A stretch of 64,000 bases of DNA from Bradyrhizobium diazoefficiens (GCF_016612535.1 NZ_JAENXS010000002.1:868001-932000); one strand, 5' to 3'. Shown: positions 17,963-26,583, counted from the stretch's first letter. The notes: generated from the letters alone by a model not told the origin. Translations and numbers: made by a program.

Positions 17963-18964
17963 ATGGCACATCAGGACAAGACCACAGTCACCCGCCGGCA
18001 CGTCGTGCACGCTGCGAGCGCCACGCTCGCCGCGGCTTCGCTGGCATCCTCGACAGCGAAGGGAAACACAGGCATGGCCGAGCAGGACCTGATCGACCCC
18101 GTCAGCCGCTATCCGAAACCGCCATTCAAAAAGCAATCGCAGCCCTGGCCCGGCCTCGCCGGCAAGATGGAGCCGCGGCCGGACCATGGCGAGACCAGCT
18201 ACAAGGGCTCCGGCCGGCTCGCCGGCCGTAGGGCGCTGATCACCGGCGGTGATTCCGGCATGGGCCGGGCAGCCGCGATCGCCTATGCGCGCGAAGGCGC
18301 GGACGTCGCCATCAACTATCTTCCGGCGGAGGAGCCCGACGCACAGGAGGTGATCGCGCTGATCAAGAAGGAAGGCCGCACCGGCCTTGCGATCCCCGGC
18401 GATCTCAAGGACGAAGCCTTCTGCAAGAAACTGGTTGAACAGGCCGTGCAAGGTCTCGGCGGCCTCGACATCATCGTCAGCAACGCCGCCCGGCAGCAGA
18501 CGCGCGCCTCCATCCTCGACGTGACGTCGGAAGATTTCGACGCGACCATGAAGACCAACATCTACGCGCCGTTCTGGATCATCAAGGCGGCGCTGCCGCA
18601 GCTCAAGCCGGGATCCTGTATCGTCGCAACCGCGTCCGAGCAGGCTTACGATCCCTCGCCCGACCTCTACGACTACGCGCAGACCAAAGCGGCGACCATG
18701 AATTACGTGAAGTCGCTGGCAAAGCAGCTCGCCTCCAAGGGCATTCGCGTCAACGGCGTTGCTCCGGGACCGATCTGGACACCGCTCCAGGTGTCCGGGG
18801 GTGCCACGATGGATAAGCTTGAAAAATTCGGCGGCATGACACCGCTCGGCCGCCCCGGCCAGCCCGCCGAGCTTGCCTCGATCTATGTACAGCTTGCAGC
18901 TGCCGACGCCAGCTATGCGACCGGTCAGGTCTACGGCTCATCGGGCGGATCGGGGCAGCCCTAA
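17963..18964 (+). CDS. SDR-family oxidoreductase with Tat-like N-terminus
   Basis: A 333-aa short-chain dehydrogenase of the long-N-terminus type (YghA/Gsp39-like). Residues 1-40 resemble a twin-arginine signal (TVTRRHVVHAASATLAAASL); then comes the characteristic Pro-rich lead-in (PPFKKQSQPWPGLAGKM), the NAD(P) motif TGGDSGMGRA, SNAARQQ, ATASEQ and the active-site YDYAQTKA. A GGAGG site precedes the ATG. If the Tat-like signal works, the enzyme acts in the periplasm, unusual for an NAD(P) enzyme. Substrate unknown. Confidence 0.87.
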   Translation: MAHQDKTTVTRRHVVHAASATLAAASLASSTAKGNTGMAEQDLIDPVSRYPKPPFKKQSQPWPGLAGKMEPRPDHGETSYKGSGRLAGRRALITGGDSGMGRAAAIAYAREGADVAINYLPAEEPDAQEVIALIKKEGRTGLAIPGDLKDEAFCKKLVEQAVQGLGGLDIIVSNAARQQTRASILDVTSEDFDATMKTNIYAPFWIIKAALPQLKPGSCIVATASEQAYDPSPDLYDYAQTKAATMNYVKSLAKQLASKGIRVNGVAPGPIWTPLQVSGGATMDKLEKFGGMTPLGRPGQPAELASIYVQLAAADASYATGQVYGSSGGSGQP

Positions 18965-18993
18965 ATCGCGCTCCTTCAACTTTGTTTGAAAAG

Positions 18994-19032
18994 AGGGCCG
19001 CCTTGATTGATGTCGAGGCGGCCCTTCTCTTT
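18994..19032 (+). terminator. intrinsic terminator after SDR gene
   Basis: 10-bp perfect stem AGGGCCGCCT / AGGCGGCCCT with 12-nt loop, followed by a T-rich TCTCTTT run, 30 bp after the stop. Confidence 0.8.
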
Positions 19033-19111
19033 GTCAGCCAACCCTGACATGGAACCCTGTCGTCACAGAAGCTTTACATAAACGTCATAAACAAACTCCG
19101 CTTCTGGACTG

Positions 19112-19699
19112 ATGGCCCTCATAACTGTCGAGCCCACCCGTACTGACCTCGCGATTGCCAACGCGATCTCCCATCATGCGAACCCGCAGTTCGAAGAGAC
19201 GGCGGAAGCGCTGACTTGGGGCGCCGACGAGCATGTGCTGCTTGGACTTGCCGCGACGGCGTGGCTCTACGCCCGTCTTCGGCGTCCCGAGGAGCGTAGG
19301 GTCGCAAATCACATCCTGACCGTTTCGCTGGCGACGGCAGTGCTCCCGCACATCCTGAAAACCGTGTTCGACCAGATCAGACCGGATCGGCTGACCCTGC
19401 TCGGCCATCGGCGTGGCATCCCATTCTCCGGAAGAGCACGCGATGCCTTTCCGTCTGGCCACGCCGTCCACATGGGCGCGCTGGCATCCGCCGGCGCCCT
19501 GCTGCCCCCGTCCCGGCGACGTCTCGTGCGCACCATCGCGATGGCCCTCTCGTTGACCCGCATCGCGCTGCTCGCGCATTGGGCCAGCGATGTGGTCGCG
19601 GGCTTCACGCTGGGGATCGTGGTCGAGCGGATGTTGAGGCCTTGGACGCTGGCAAGGCGGAGCGGAGAGCCTGTGGATCGGGGGGCACGTCATGGCTGA
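19112..19699 (+). CDS. PAP2-family membrane phosphatase
   Basis: A 195-aa integral membrane protein with the three PAP2 phosphatase motifs: K83-x6-RP (KTVFDQIRP), PSGH (114-117), and R150-x5-H156-x3-D160 (TRIALLAHWASD). These make a phosphohistidine-type lipid phosphatase facing the periplasm. The third motif begins TR where SR is usual. No strong ribosome-binding site is seen. It overlaps the next gene by 8 bp, so is co-translated with it. Likely substrates are phosphatidate, undecaprenyl pyrophosphate or lipid A. Confidence 0.87.
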   Translation: MALITVEPTRTDLAIANAISHHANPQFEETAEALTWGADEHVLLGLAATAWLYARLRRPEERRVANHILTVSLATAVLPHILKTVFDQIRPDRLTLLGHRRGIPFSGRARDAFPSGHAVHMGALASAGALLPPSRRRLVRTIAMALSLTRIALLAHWASDVVAGFTLGIVVERMLRPWTLARRSGEPVDRGARHG

Positions 19700-20039
19700 G
19701 TATCTCCTCCGCTTCTTCGCCGGCGGTGTGATCGTATCCGCCTTCGCAATGCTCGGCGACATGCTGCGGCCCAGGAGTTTTGGCGGCCTCCTGGGCGCGG
19801 CGCCATCTGTCGCGCTCGCCACGCTCGGCATCGCGGTCGCGCGCCACGGCTCGCAATACGCCGCGGCGGAAAGCTGGAGCATGATCTACGGTGCGGCAGC
19901 CCTCGCCTGCTACAGCCTCGCCGTGTGCCACGTTCTGATAAGGTCTCGGCTCGCGGCGCTGCCCGCCAGCATCATCGCTTTTGCCGTATGGCTCGCAGTC
20001 GCCTTCGGCCTGCTCGCGGGTCTCGGAGGTGCCGCCTGA
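19692..20039 (+). CDS. small membrane protein, DUF3147-like (115 aa)
   Basis: About four membrane helices (YLLRFFAGGVIVSAFAML, GLLGAAPSVALATLGIAVA, MIYGAAALACYSLAVCHVL, IIAFAVWLAVAFGLLAGL). Shape and the LRFFAGG...GGLLGAAPS pattern fit DUF3147. Overlaps the PAP2 gene upstream, and its TGA shares a base with the ATG of the next gene. It appears paralogous to that next gene. Function unknown. Confidence 0.75.
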   Translation: MAEYLLRFFAGGVIVSAFAMLGDMLRPRSFGGLLGAAPSVALATLGIAVARHGSQYAAAESWSMIYGAAALACYSLAVCHVLIRSRLAALPASIIAFAVWLAVAFGLLAGLGGAA

Positions 20040-20512
20040 TGCTGGTCAAGCTGACATCCTCGGCACTCGAGAAGACGCGCTGGTATGAATACGGCGTCCG
20101 CTTCCTGCTCGGGGGGCTTGCGACTGTGTTCGCCGGAATAATAGGTCAATATTTCGGGGCGGCCGTAGGCGGGCTCTTTCTTGCGCTTCCCGCCATCTTC
20201 TGCGCCAGTGCGACCCTGATTGAAAGCCATGAGCGTCGCGCCAAAGCGAATGCCGGTCTTGCCGGGGCGCGACGCGGACAGCAGGCCGCGGCACTGGACG
20301 CCGCGGGTGCCGGGCTTGGCAGCATTGGCCTTGCCGGATTCGCTGTGACTTTTTGGGCGACGGCGGGGACAAATGTGGTCGGTGCATTCGCCGCAGCCAT
20401 CTTGGCCTGGATGGCCGTTTCAGTTTCGGCATGGTGGGTGAGACAGTTTTTCCTGCGGCGATCTCCAGCACTCCGGCCAATTGGCATGGCTCCGCCGTCC
20501 CAACACCGGTGA
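20039..20512 (+). CDS. membrane protein, DUF3147-like (157 aa)
   Basis: A second small polytopic protein; GVRFLLGGLATVFAGIIGQ followed by GGLFLALPAIFCASATL aligns in pattern with its upstream neighbour. A basic, Ala-rich cytoplasmic loop (ERRAKANAGLAGARRGQQAA) separates the two hydrophobic pairs. ATG at 20039 follows a GGAGG site and overlaps the preceding stop by one base. Probably forms a hetero-oligomer with the 115-aa paralogue in the PAP2 operon (inference). Confidence 0.8.
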   Translation: MLVKLTSSALEKTRWYEYGVRFLLGGLATVFAGIIGQYFGAAVGGLFLALPAIFCASATLIESHERRAKANAGLAGARRGQQAAALDAAGAGLGSIGLAGFAVTFWATAGTNVVGAFAAAILAWMAVSVSAWWVRQFFLRRSPALRPIGMAPPSQHR

Positions 20513-20535
20513 TCCGCTATCTGTCAGACCTGTAA

Positions 20536-20637
20536 TTACGGTGACAGTGCATTAAATTACAGGCCGCCCCCATCCTAAGGGCCACAGCGCCGGTCAACGC
20601 TTGGCGAACACCGCCGGTGAGTGCACTGTCACCGTAA
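20536..20637. repeat. 102-bp element with 16-bp perfect inverted ends
   Basis: TTACGGTGACAGTGCA at 20536-20551 is the exact reverse complement of TGCACTGTCACCGTAA at 20622-20637. The interior shows no gene. The size and ends resemble a MITE or a collapsed insertion element. A diverged third copy of the end motif lies at 24266-24285. Followed by a short CGTAACCCC tandem. Confidence 0.65.
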
Positions 20638-20655
20638 CCCCCGTAACCCCCACAC

Positions 20656-20727
20656 CGGGAACAGGAAGAGGCCGGTGCGCTGGTGGTGGCTTGGGTGAAG
20701 ACGGCAGCGGCGTGTTCCGCGCCGTGA
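20656..20727 (+). pseudogene. 3' stub of a second cytochrome subunit gene
   Basis: In frame from 20668 the DNA reads EAGALVVAWVKTAAACSAP then TGA (20725). This closely matches the end of the intact di-heme cytochrome ([19 protein letters not shown]); DNA identity extends back to CCGGGAACA with a small deletion. Only the tail is present, so this is a relic of another copy of that locus, cut by the rearrangement next to the inverted-repeat element. Confidence 0.6.
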
Positions 20728-20857
20728 TGGGGGTAGTCGAGCGCTCACAAACGTCGGCTTCCGAGGCTAAAGCGGACGTCGCGCCGCTTGGTCATCATCG
20801 ACGGCTTGTGGACCCATTGCGGACGGCCGGGGAACGCGGGGGAACGCCCTCGTCCAG

Positions 20858-21655
20858 TCATAAAGCCCAGCGTGCACATGCGCGTCGCTTCATGGCGAAG
20901 CGATAAATGCCCCGGCGGCGCGCGGTTGCAACGCTGGCGGCGAGCCAGCTTGCGCCTTCGGCCGCCAAAGGATGAATCGTTCGAGACGTAACGAGTTGCC
21001 GCGCCATCGCCGCCAGTCCGCCCGCATAAAAGAAAGCGAAACAGTCTGCGACTTGTCCGGGAATCATCAGGCTGATGGCGATGACCACCAGATTGAGCAG
21101 CCAGGACCGGGTCGCCCGCAACATCACGAAGAAAAAGAAATAGACCAGCACTTCGACTGATATCGACCAAATCGGTCCATTGAAACTTAGGGCTTCCTGG
21201 GTCGTAGCGTTGCTCGCCATCAACAACTGAAGAAGAAAATGCAGCGCATCATTGTTCTGGTACACAAAGAAGTATCCGGTAAGCTGGAAGTACAGGGGCT
21301 GAAGCGCGGCTACGAACAGAAGCGTCACGAGGTGCAGTGGATAGAGCCGCGAGAAACGCAGGACGAAGAATTTCCATCCGTCGAGCAGGCAACCGGCGAC
21401 CGCGTCGCGATATTTCCAGAAAAAAATGAAGCCGCTAATGCACCAGAATACCCGGACCGCATACGGGCCGCTATGGTACAGCGGGCCGAAAAGCCAATAG
21501 ATCGGCAGCCGATCCTGAATAAGACCCACTTCCCTGTCGCCTACGAAGGCGAATTGGCGATAGTGGAATAACAAAATGGCAAAAGCCGTCAGGAAGCGCA
21601 ACAGCTCCAATCCCGGAAGCTTGTTCGATCGGACAGCGGCAGCCGCTGGTTTCAT
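20858..21655 (-). CDS. acyltransferase 3 family protein, 3'-truncated
   Basis: 265 aa against ~350-400 for the family. The N-terminal part is typical: ELLRFLTAFAILLFHY (catalytic His), VRVFWCISGFIFFWKYRD, RFSRLYPLHLVTLLF, FNGPIWSISVEVLVYF. Such proteins O-acylate sugars at the membrane. After FYAGGLAAMARQL the sequence turns Arg/Ala-rich and non-membrane, so the last transmembrane helices are missing or replaced by foreign sequence. ATG overlaps the stop of the SGNH gene (ATGA). Probably inactive or altered. Confidence 0.75.
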   Translation of the reverse strand: MKPAAAAVRSNKLPGLELLRFLTAFAILLFHYRQFAFVGDREVGLIQDRLPIYWLFGPLYHSGPYAVRVFWCISGFIFFWKYRDAVAGCLLDGWKFFVLRFSRLYPLHLVTLLFVAALQPLYFQLTGYFFVYQNNDALHFLLQLLMASNATTQEALSFNGPIWSISVEVLVYFFFFVMLRATRSWLLNLVVIAISLMIPGQVADCFAFFYAGGLAAMARQLVTSRTIHPLAAEGASWLAASVATARRRGIYRFAMKRRACARWAL

Positions 21656-22326
21656 TTCGAGCCGCACGAGACCGATGCTCCCTTCAGAACGGCTTCATTC
21701 CAAAGCTGATACCCGGCGCCGCTCAGGTGTACCCCGTCAATAGTGTGCGGCGTCGGCAGCGGCGGCAAGGCAGCAAAGGTCGCGCCGCTGCGGACGGCGA
21801 GTGCTGGCAGAGCGGAATTATAGCTGTCGATGAGCCGCGTCGCTTTCGTTCGCGTCTCAACGGCAAGACGAGGAGAAGCATCGAGCGGCGGAACCTCCAG
21901 CATGATCACATGGGCCGCCGCCTTGGAAAGCGTCGCCACGAGCGAGTTGTAGTTCGCCTCGAATTGCGGCAAGTCCCGCGCAGCCCCCAACGCGTCGTTG
22001 ATCCCTAATGCGATCACGATAGCGGCGGCGGGTTTGCCGTCGAGCGCATCCATCAGCCAGTCGCCCAAATCGCTCGTCGTCGAGGCACCATCCAGGCCAG
22101 CGTTGACTATGGCATGGCCGCAGAGCTCGCGCGGCAGGGTAGACGCTTCGACAATGCTGTCGCCCAGAACGATGACAGGATTATCGATCCGGCTTAGGGT
22201 GTAATAAAGGATGGTTTGCCGGCTTCGACGATGCGACTCTGCAAAAGCTTGCTTTTTGACAATCGAGGCTCCGACCGAAACAGCACCGATCGCAAGGACC
22301 GCAAAGCCGACCAGCATCCGGTTCAT
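21652..22326 (-). CDS. SGNH/GDSL hydrolase, membrane-anchored
   Basis: A 224-aa esterase-type protein. N-terminal hydrophobic segment (MLVGFAVLAIGAVSVGASIV) as signal or anchor; block I VLGDSIVE with the nucleophile Ser, block III GIND, block V DGVHLSG with the catalytic Asp and His. It stands in the minus-strand order membrane glycosyltransferase-like gene, SGNH, acyltransferase. SGNH proteins next to acyltransferase-3 proteins commonly modify surface polysaccharides by O-acetylation. Confidence 0.87.
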   Translation of the reverse strand: MNRMLVGFAVLAIGAVSVGASIVKKQAFAESHRRSRQTILYYTLSRIDNPVIVLGDSIVEASTLPRELCGHAIVNAGLDGASTTSDLGDWLMDALDGKPAAAIVIALGINDALGAARDLPQFEANYNSLVATLSKAAAHVIMLEVPPLDASPRLAVETRTKATRLIDSYNSALPALAVRSGATFAALPPLPTPHTIDGVHLSGAGYQLWNEAVLKGASVSCGSK

Positions 22327-22507
22327 GTACGCACTCGAACATAGCCAGGGTTCAAACCGCGAAAGATAGACCGGTGAAAGTTAAGATAATCCACCTATGG
22401 CGCCGACCTCGTCCCGCACCCAGTTCGCCTCACCAAGCGAACGATCAGCAAAAATGACCGCTTATGACTGACCCGCAGCGGAAATGTTTTGGACTGTCTA
22501 TTCCTCG

Positions 22508-24001
22508 TCAACGTCCCATCGCCGGCCTTGTATATACGCTCTCGTAAAGGCCGGTATGCTCCTCCTTCCAACCGCGCTTTTCGACGAGAAACTGCCTCAG
22601 TTGTTCATGCCCCTTCAGCCACAACACGGCGTCGATGTGGTATTTTTCAAGGACTTCGTCCCAGGTGCCTTCATCGACCTCCGAGTGAACGAGCCTAAAA
22701 TAGTCTCGTAATAGTTCGTCGGGATAGGCGGTCGCGGCCCGCCCGTCCACAAACAGGGGGACTGATCCATGGGTGAGAAGGATCAGATATCCTCCCACGT
22801 TCCAATGATTGAGCACACGTGCGTGCGAGAGATGTGTTTGCAGATATTCGGCGTCTTGCTCCGATAGCATCTCAGGCAACGCCAGAGCCGGCCCGATCTG
22901 AAGAAAAGTCAGGGGGAGTACACATACGCCAACGATCGCCGCAGTCATGAGGACCCGCTGAACTAGTCGCTGCTGCAGCTGCTTAGGAAGAATCCAATCG
23001 AGGTGTAGAGCCACGGGGAGTGTTGAGAAAATGAAGAAAAAGGACATGTATCGAAATTGGTGGAGCCCGAGCGCAAGAAAGACCCAAGAAAGAATGCGGG
23101 GTTCGAGGCGGATCTTCGTGGATATCCCGTAGCGCAATTCGAGCGCGACAAACGCCAGAATGTAAGCCATTCCGGGAATGCTACCTGGAATTTCGATGTT
23201 GTGGGAATAAGGCAGCCACTCGCCAATGTTTCCTTGAATGAAGTGCCCCAACGTCTCCGTTACACCCTGGTAGATGTGCCAGCCCAACGGATTGACGAAA
23301 GTCGCGGCGAAGCAGCCGATCCCGGCCACCGCTATGGCTCTGAGCCTGTTCCAGTCGCGCCGGAGCAGCGCACCACCGCCGAAGACAGCGAGGATCATGA
23401 AGCCCAGTACAAATCCTCCGTGCAAGTTGACCCAGAGGATCATTAGCAAGGGCAACAGCAACAATTTCTTGGACTGCAGACATTCCCGGTAGAAAATGAC
23501 GCTGAAGAGCATTGTTGCGACGTTCGGAGATGCTGCCAAGTAGGTATTGGGTGCAGCCTCGTATGCCGGATATAAAAGGCATGTCATGAAGATCGCGATG
23601 CAAACTGCGAGCGAAGAAGCCCCAACCGCTAAGCAGGCGGACGTCAGATATCCAACGATCAACGCACCGCACACGACAACCAGGCCGACAAGACCACCGT
23701 ACCCCGCGTACTGAAAAATCAAGCTGGCGATAACATCCCATAACCAGGAGAGGTTGAACCACTGCTTGGTCCCGAGCGTGAATGACCAAGGATCCTGGAA
23801 TGGAACGTGCGCTTCGCTTCTAATCAGGTCACCAGCGGCCAAATGCCAGCCGAGGTCATAGTGACTTAAGATGAGGGACGCGTTGGAAATATAGAATACG
23901 CTCAAGAGCGAGATCAGGAACGCGTAAGTTCCCAACGTCAACGGCAGTGTCGCCCCTGATGGCCCAGCAAGGTTCTGGAGCATCCGTGAAATTCCCGTCA
24001 T
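22508..24001 (-). CDS. polytopic membrane protein, GT-C glycosyltransferase-like
   Basis: A 497-aa protein with ~10 membrane helices. The first loop has YDLGWHLAAGDLI and PFQDPWSFTLGTKQWFNLSW, a DxxWH-type acidic loop like GT-C enzymes that use polyprenyl-phosphate sugars. ILWVNLHGGFVLGF and ATFVNPLGWHIY follow; the C-terminal soluble part has PLFVDGRAATAYPDEL. Base composition is visibly lower in GC than its neighbours. First gene of the minus-strand trio with SGNH and acyltransferase. The family has no firm function; a surface-glycan role is inferred. Confidence 0.7.
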   Translation of the reverse strand: MTGISRMLQNLAGPSGATLPLTLGTYAFLISLLSVFYISNASLILSHYDLGWHLAAGDLIRSEAHVPFQDPWSFTLGTKQWFNLSWLWDVIASLIFQYAGYGGLVGLVVVCGALIVGYLTSACLAVGASSLAVCIAIFMTCLLYPAYEAAPNTYLAASPNVATMLFSVIFYRECLQSKKLLLLPLLMILWVNLHGGFVLGFMILAVFGGGALLRRDWNRLRAIAVAGIGCFAATFVNPLGWHIYQGVTETLGHFIQGNIGEWLPYSHNIEIPGSIPGMAYILAFVALELRYGISTKIRLEPRILSWVFLALGLHQFRYMSFFFIFSTLPVALHLDWILPKQLQQRLVQRVLMTAAIVGVCVLPLTFLQIGPALALPEMLSEQDAEYLQTHLSHARVLNHWNVGGYLILLTHGSVPLFVDGRAATAYPDELLRDYFRLVHSEVDEGTWDEVLEKYHIDAVLWLKGHEQLRQFLVEKRGWKEEHTGLYESVYTRPAMGR

Positions 24002-24640
24002 TCATTCCAATACTTCCAACTCAGAACTTCGACGTCTTTCTGCCATCGGTTGTCAAACATTCCGCCAGCCGTTTACCAGCAGATCATCTAAGGTAGAGTG
24101 AAGATCGATTGTGCAATCGAGGTTCCACAAGCAACAGGAATGGATAGTTAATGCTGGGTTAGGATCGGCGACATTAGGAATAATCAATGCGCGGCCGGTG
24201 GGTACGTAGGTTCCTCGGCGGTCAGAACGAGGCCACGTCTCGCATACCCTCCGGAAATCGCAGGTTGAGTGCACTGTGACCGTCAATCCCTTGGCAGCTG
24301 CGGCTCACCGCAGACGCACGTGCCGATAGCGGGAGTGGGGACTTCACGTGGCGGGGCGTTGCAACTCTTCAATGGCTCGTGCCTGGTTCGGCGCGGCAGA
24401 ATGAGGAAGTGCGCTTCTAAGCAGCGCGCCACAGCCAAACGCTTTTGTGATCAGGCATCGTGACGGCGCTTTGCTCTTGCAGAGATTGCACTTTTCGCGA
24501 CGGTGAACCGTTGCCCTAAAATTTACGTGCGGCCCAACGGGAATACGGCGCTGGCTGCCTGCGTCTTATCCTCAACCAACCCGCTACGGTATTGTCGAAG
24601 TGCCAAACGTTCACCGCAATCCGATCGACGGAGCACCGAA
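24002..24640. other. 639-bp intergenic region without a supported gene
   Basis: No reading frame here has both a ribosome-binding site and protein-like composition. The region contains TGAGTGCACTGTGACCGTCA at 24266-24285, a diverged copy of the end of the 20536-20637 element. Lower GC in the first half continues from the glycosyltransferase-like gene, and its promoter is expected just above 24001. The right edge of an acquired segment probably lies here. Confidence 0.5.
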
Positions 24641-24901
24641 ATGACTGCTGAAAAATCACGACGGCCAGTTGTCGTCTTCGCAACGTTGGCGATCGCCACC
24701 GTCGCATTCGGCGTCCAGCCCGCCGCCGCATTTGCAAAGCCCACCCTTGAGGCCCACCAGAGTACGGCTTGGTCTGGAGCGCAAGCGCGCCGAGATGGCT
24801 ATGCCTTCTCTCCAGCGCCTCCCGTCGGTTCATTTGCCGCCGCGCTTTGGGGCGCAAAGAAAGGCGTTTGCGACCACGGCGATAACACAATGATTTGCTG
24901 A
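24641..24901 (+). CDS. small secreted hypothetical protein (86 aa)
   Basis: An 86-aa protein with a signal peptide (RPVVVFATLAIATVAFGVQPAAAFA), a short mature part and a C-terminus with two Cys (VCDHGDNTMIC). GGAG lies 9 bases before the ATG, and a hairpin terminator follows 8 bp after the stop. No family recognised. Confidence 0.55.
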   Translation: MTAEKSRRPVVVFATLAIATVAFGVQPAAAFAKPTLEAHQSTAWSGAQARRDGYAFSPAPPVGSFAAALWGAKKGVCDHGDNTMIC

Positions 24902-24908
24902 AAACGCC

Positions 24909-24944
24909 GCTCGGAGAATTGGATCGGGCCCTGGTTCTCCGAGC
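24909..24944 (+). terminator. hairpin after small secreted gene
   Basis: 10-bp perfect stem GCTCGGAGAA / TTCTCCGAGC with a 16-nt loop; no U-tract. Confidence 0.5.
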
Positions 24945-25068
24945 GATCAGCCAAGTGGCGCGTGCTCGCACCTTCCTGCTCGTTTGCTGGGCGCAGCCTG
25001 CCAAATGCACACATTTTCTGGCGAACACCGCTGCTTTGACATAATCCCCTGCAGGATCGTTTCGACAG

Positions 25069-26118
25069 CTATGTCTTGAACTGAGCCGTCGGTGTGGAGC
25101 GGGATATCTTGAGCTCTTCCTCGTTCATGTCGGCGGAGACATCGGCGAAGAGTGGCGTGCTGAGATAGCGTTCGCCGGTGTCCGGCAGCATGCAAAGAAT
25201 ATTTGCGCCCTTCTCTGCTTGTGCGGCGATCCTCAGCGCGCCAGCCATGGTTGCCCCTGACGTGATGCCGACAAATATGCCTTCCTTGGTCGCAAGCTCC
25301 TTGCTGCATCGGAGAGCATCGGCGCCGGCGATCGGCAGAATCCGATCGATGACCTTCATCATGACGGCGTCGCCGGTCAGCTTCGGAATGAAATCAGGTG
25401 TCCAGCCCTGCATTGGATGTGGCTTGAATTCCGGATGTGGCGCAGCCGGCGTGCCATTCGGATTGCGCTGCTGCTCGACGCCGCTGCCCAGGAGCTGCGC
25501 GTCCTCGGGTTCGCAGACGATGATCCTGGTTTCGGGACGCTGCTTGGCGAGCACCTGCGCGACGCCCTTCAGCGTGCCGCCAGTTCCGTAGCCCGTGACC
25601 CAATAGTCCAGCCGTTCTCCGGCGAAATCGTCCAGGATCTCGAGCGCCGTGGTCCTGGAGTGGAAGTCGGGATTGGCTTCGTTCTCGAATTGCCGCGTCA
25701 TGAACCAGCCGTGCGTCTCGGCAAGCTCGATCGTCTTGTTGATCATTCCGACGGCCCGATCGGCAGCAGGCGTCACAACAACCTTCGCGCCGAGGAAGCG
25801 CATGAGCTTGCGGCGTTCGACACTGAAGGGCTCGGCCATCGTGACCACGAGCGGGTACCCCTTGGCGGCGCAAACCATCGCAAGACCAATTCCCGTGTTA
25901 CCGCTGGTGGCCTCTATCACGGTTTGGCCAGGCTTCAGCTCCCCCGATTTCTCCGCAGCCTCGATCACACCAAGGGCCAGCCGATCCTTCACCGAGCCGA
26001 GCGGATTGAAGGCCTCGATTTTGACGAACAAGTTGACGTCCGGGGGAGCGAGACGATTGATCCGCACGACGGGTGTATGGCCGATCGTTTCAAGAATGCT
26101 TTGATATCTGTGGCCCAT
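25069..26118 (-). CDS. cysK: cysteine synthase family (O-acetylserine sulfhydrylase) protein
   Basis: A 349-aa PLP enzyme joining O-acetylserine and sulfide to cysteine. NPLGSVKDRLA holds the PLP Lys44; TSGNTGIGLA is the substrate/phosphate loop; VTGYGTGGTLKG binds the PLP phosphate; VGITSGATM follows. A GGAGG site precedes the ATG at 26118. The C-terminus is longer (~30 aa) than the ~320-aa standard enzyme. A cystathionine-beta-synthase-like activity cannot be excluded, but the motifs favour CysK. Confidence 0.9.
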   Translation of the reverse strand: MGHRYQSILETIGHTPVVRINRLAPPDVNLFVKIEAFNPLGSVKDRLALGVIEAAEKSGELKPGQTVIEATSGNTGIGLAMVCAAKGYPLVVTMAEPFSVERRKLMRFLGAKVVVTPAADRAVGMINKTIELAETHGWFMTRQFENEANPDFHSRTTALEILDDFAGERLDYWVTGYGTGGTLKGVAQVLAKQRPETRIIVCEPEDAQLLGSGVEQQRNPNGTPAAPHPEFKPHPMQGWTPDFIPKLTGDAVMMKVIDRILPIAGADALRCSKELATKEGIFVGITSGATMAGALRIAAQAEKGANILCMLPDTGERYLSTPLFADVSADMNEEELKISRSTPTAQFKT

Positions 26119-26583
26119 GGGAGTGCCTCCGGTGTCGTATTCATTTTGGGAAAAGAAATACAAAATTGGCGTTGGCTAGCCGGCGAAGCATACCCGAATT
26201 GAACTTTCCGGCAATCGGCAGAACTGGCATATGGCTGATGTCGCGAACATCCGATCCGGGGCAGGCATCGATTGGATCGCCACAACGACAGGGCGAGACC
26301 AAGCCTCACAAGCTTCAGGTCCGGAACCGCTCCCTGGCACGGCTGCTCGATATCGTCCTGGCCGGAGCTATCGTGAACTATGCTGCTCCCGATCGCGGAG
26401 CCCATCGTGCCATGATGCCAGCATGCACGTGTTTTGCCCGACGGGTCAAGCAAATTTCGCAAAATCCGCAGCCGCCCGTTTCTTCAGCCAATCGGCTGCT
26501 TTATCAGCCACCTAGCTACTGTGCATGGGGTTGTTTTCGACTTTTTGGTTTGCCGGCCTGCCCCGCGCGACCCGCCTCGTGCG
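26119..26583. other. 465-bp intergenic region
   Basis: Upstream region of the cysteine synthase gene (minus strand) and downstream of the 49-aa gene. I see no convincing gene, repeat or strong terminator; the cysK promoter must lie just right of 26118. Confidence 0.4.

Noticed and set aside
24053..24286. 77-aa frame on the minus strand between the glycosyltransferase-like gene and the small secreted gene
   Set aside because: No ribosome-binding site, unnatural composition, and its start falls inside the repeat motif.
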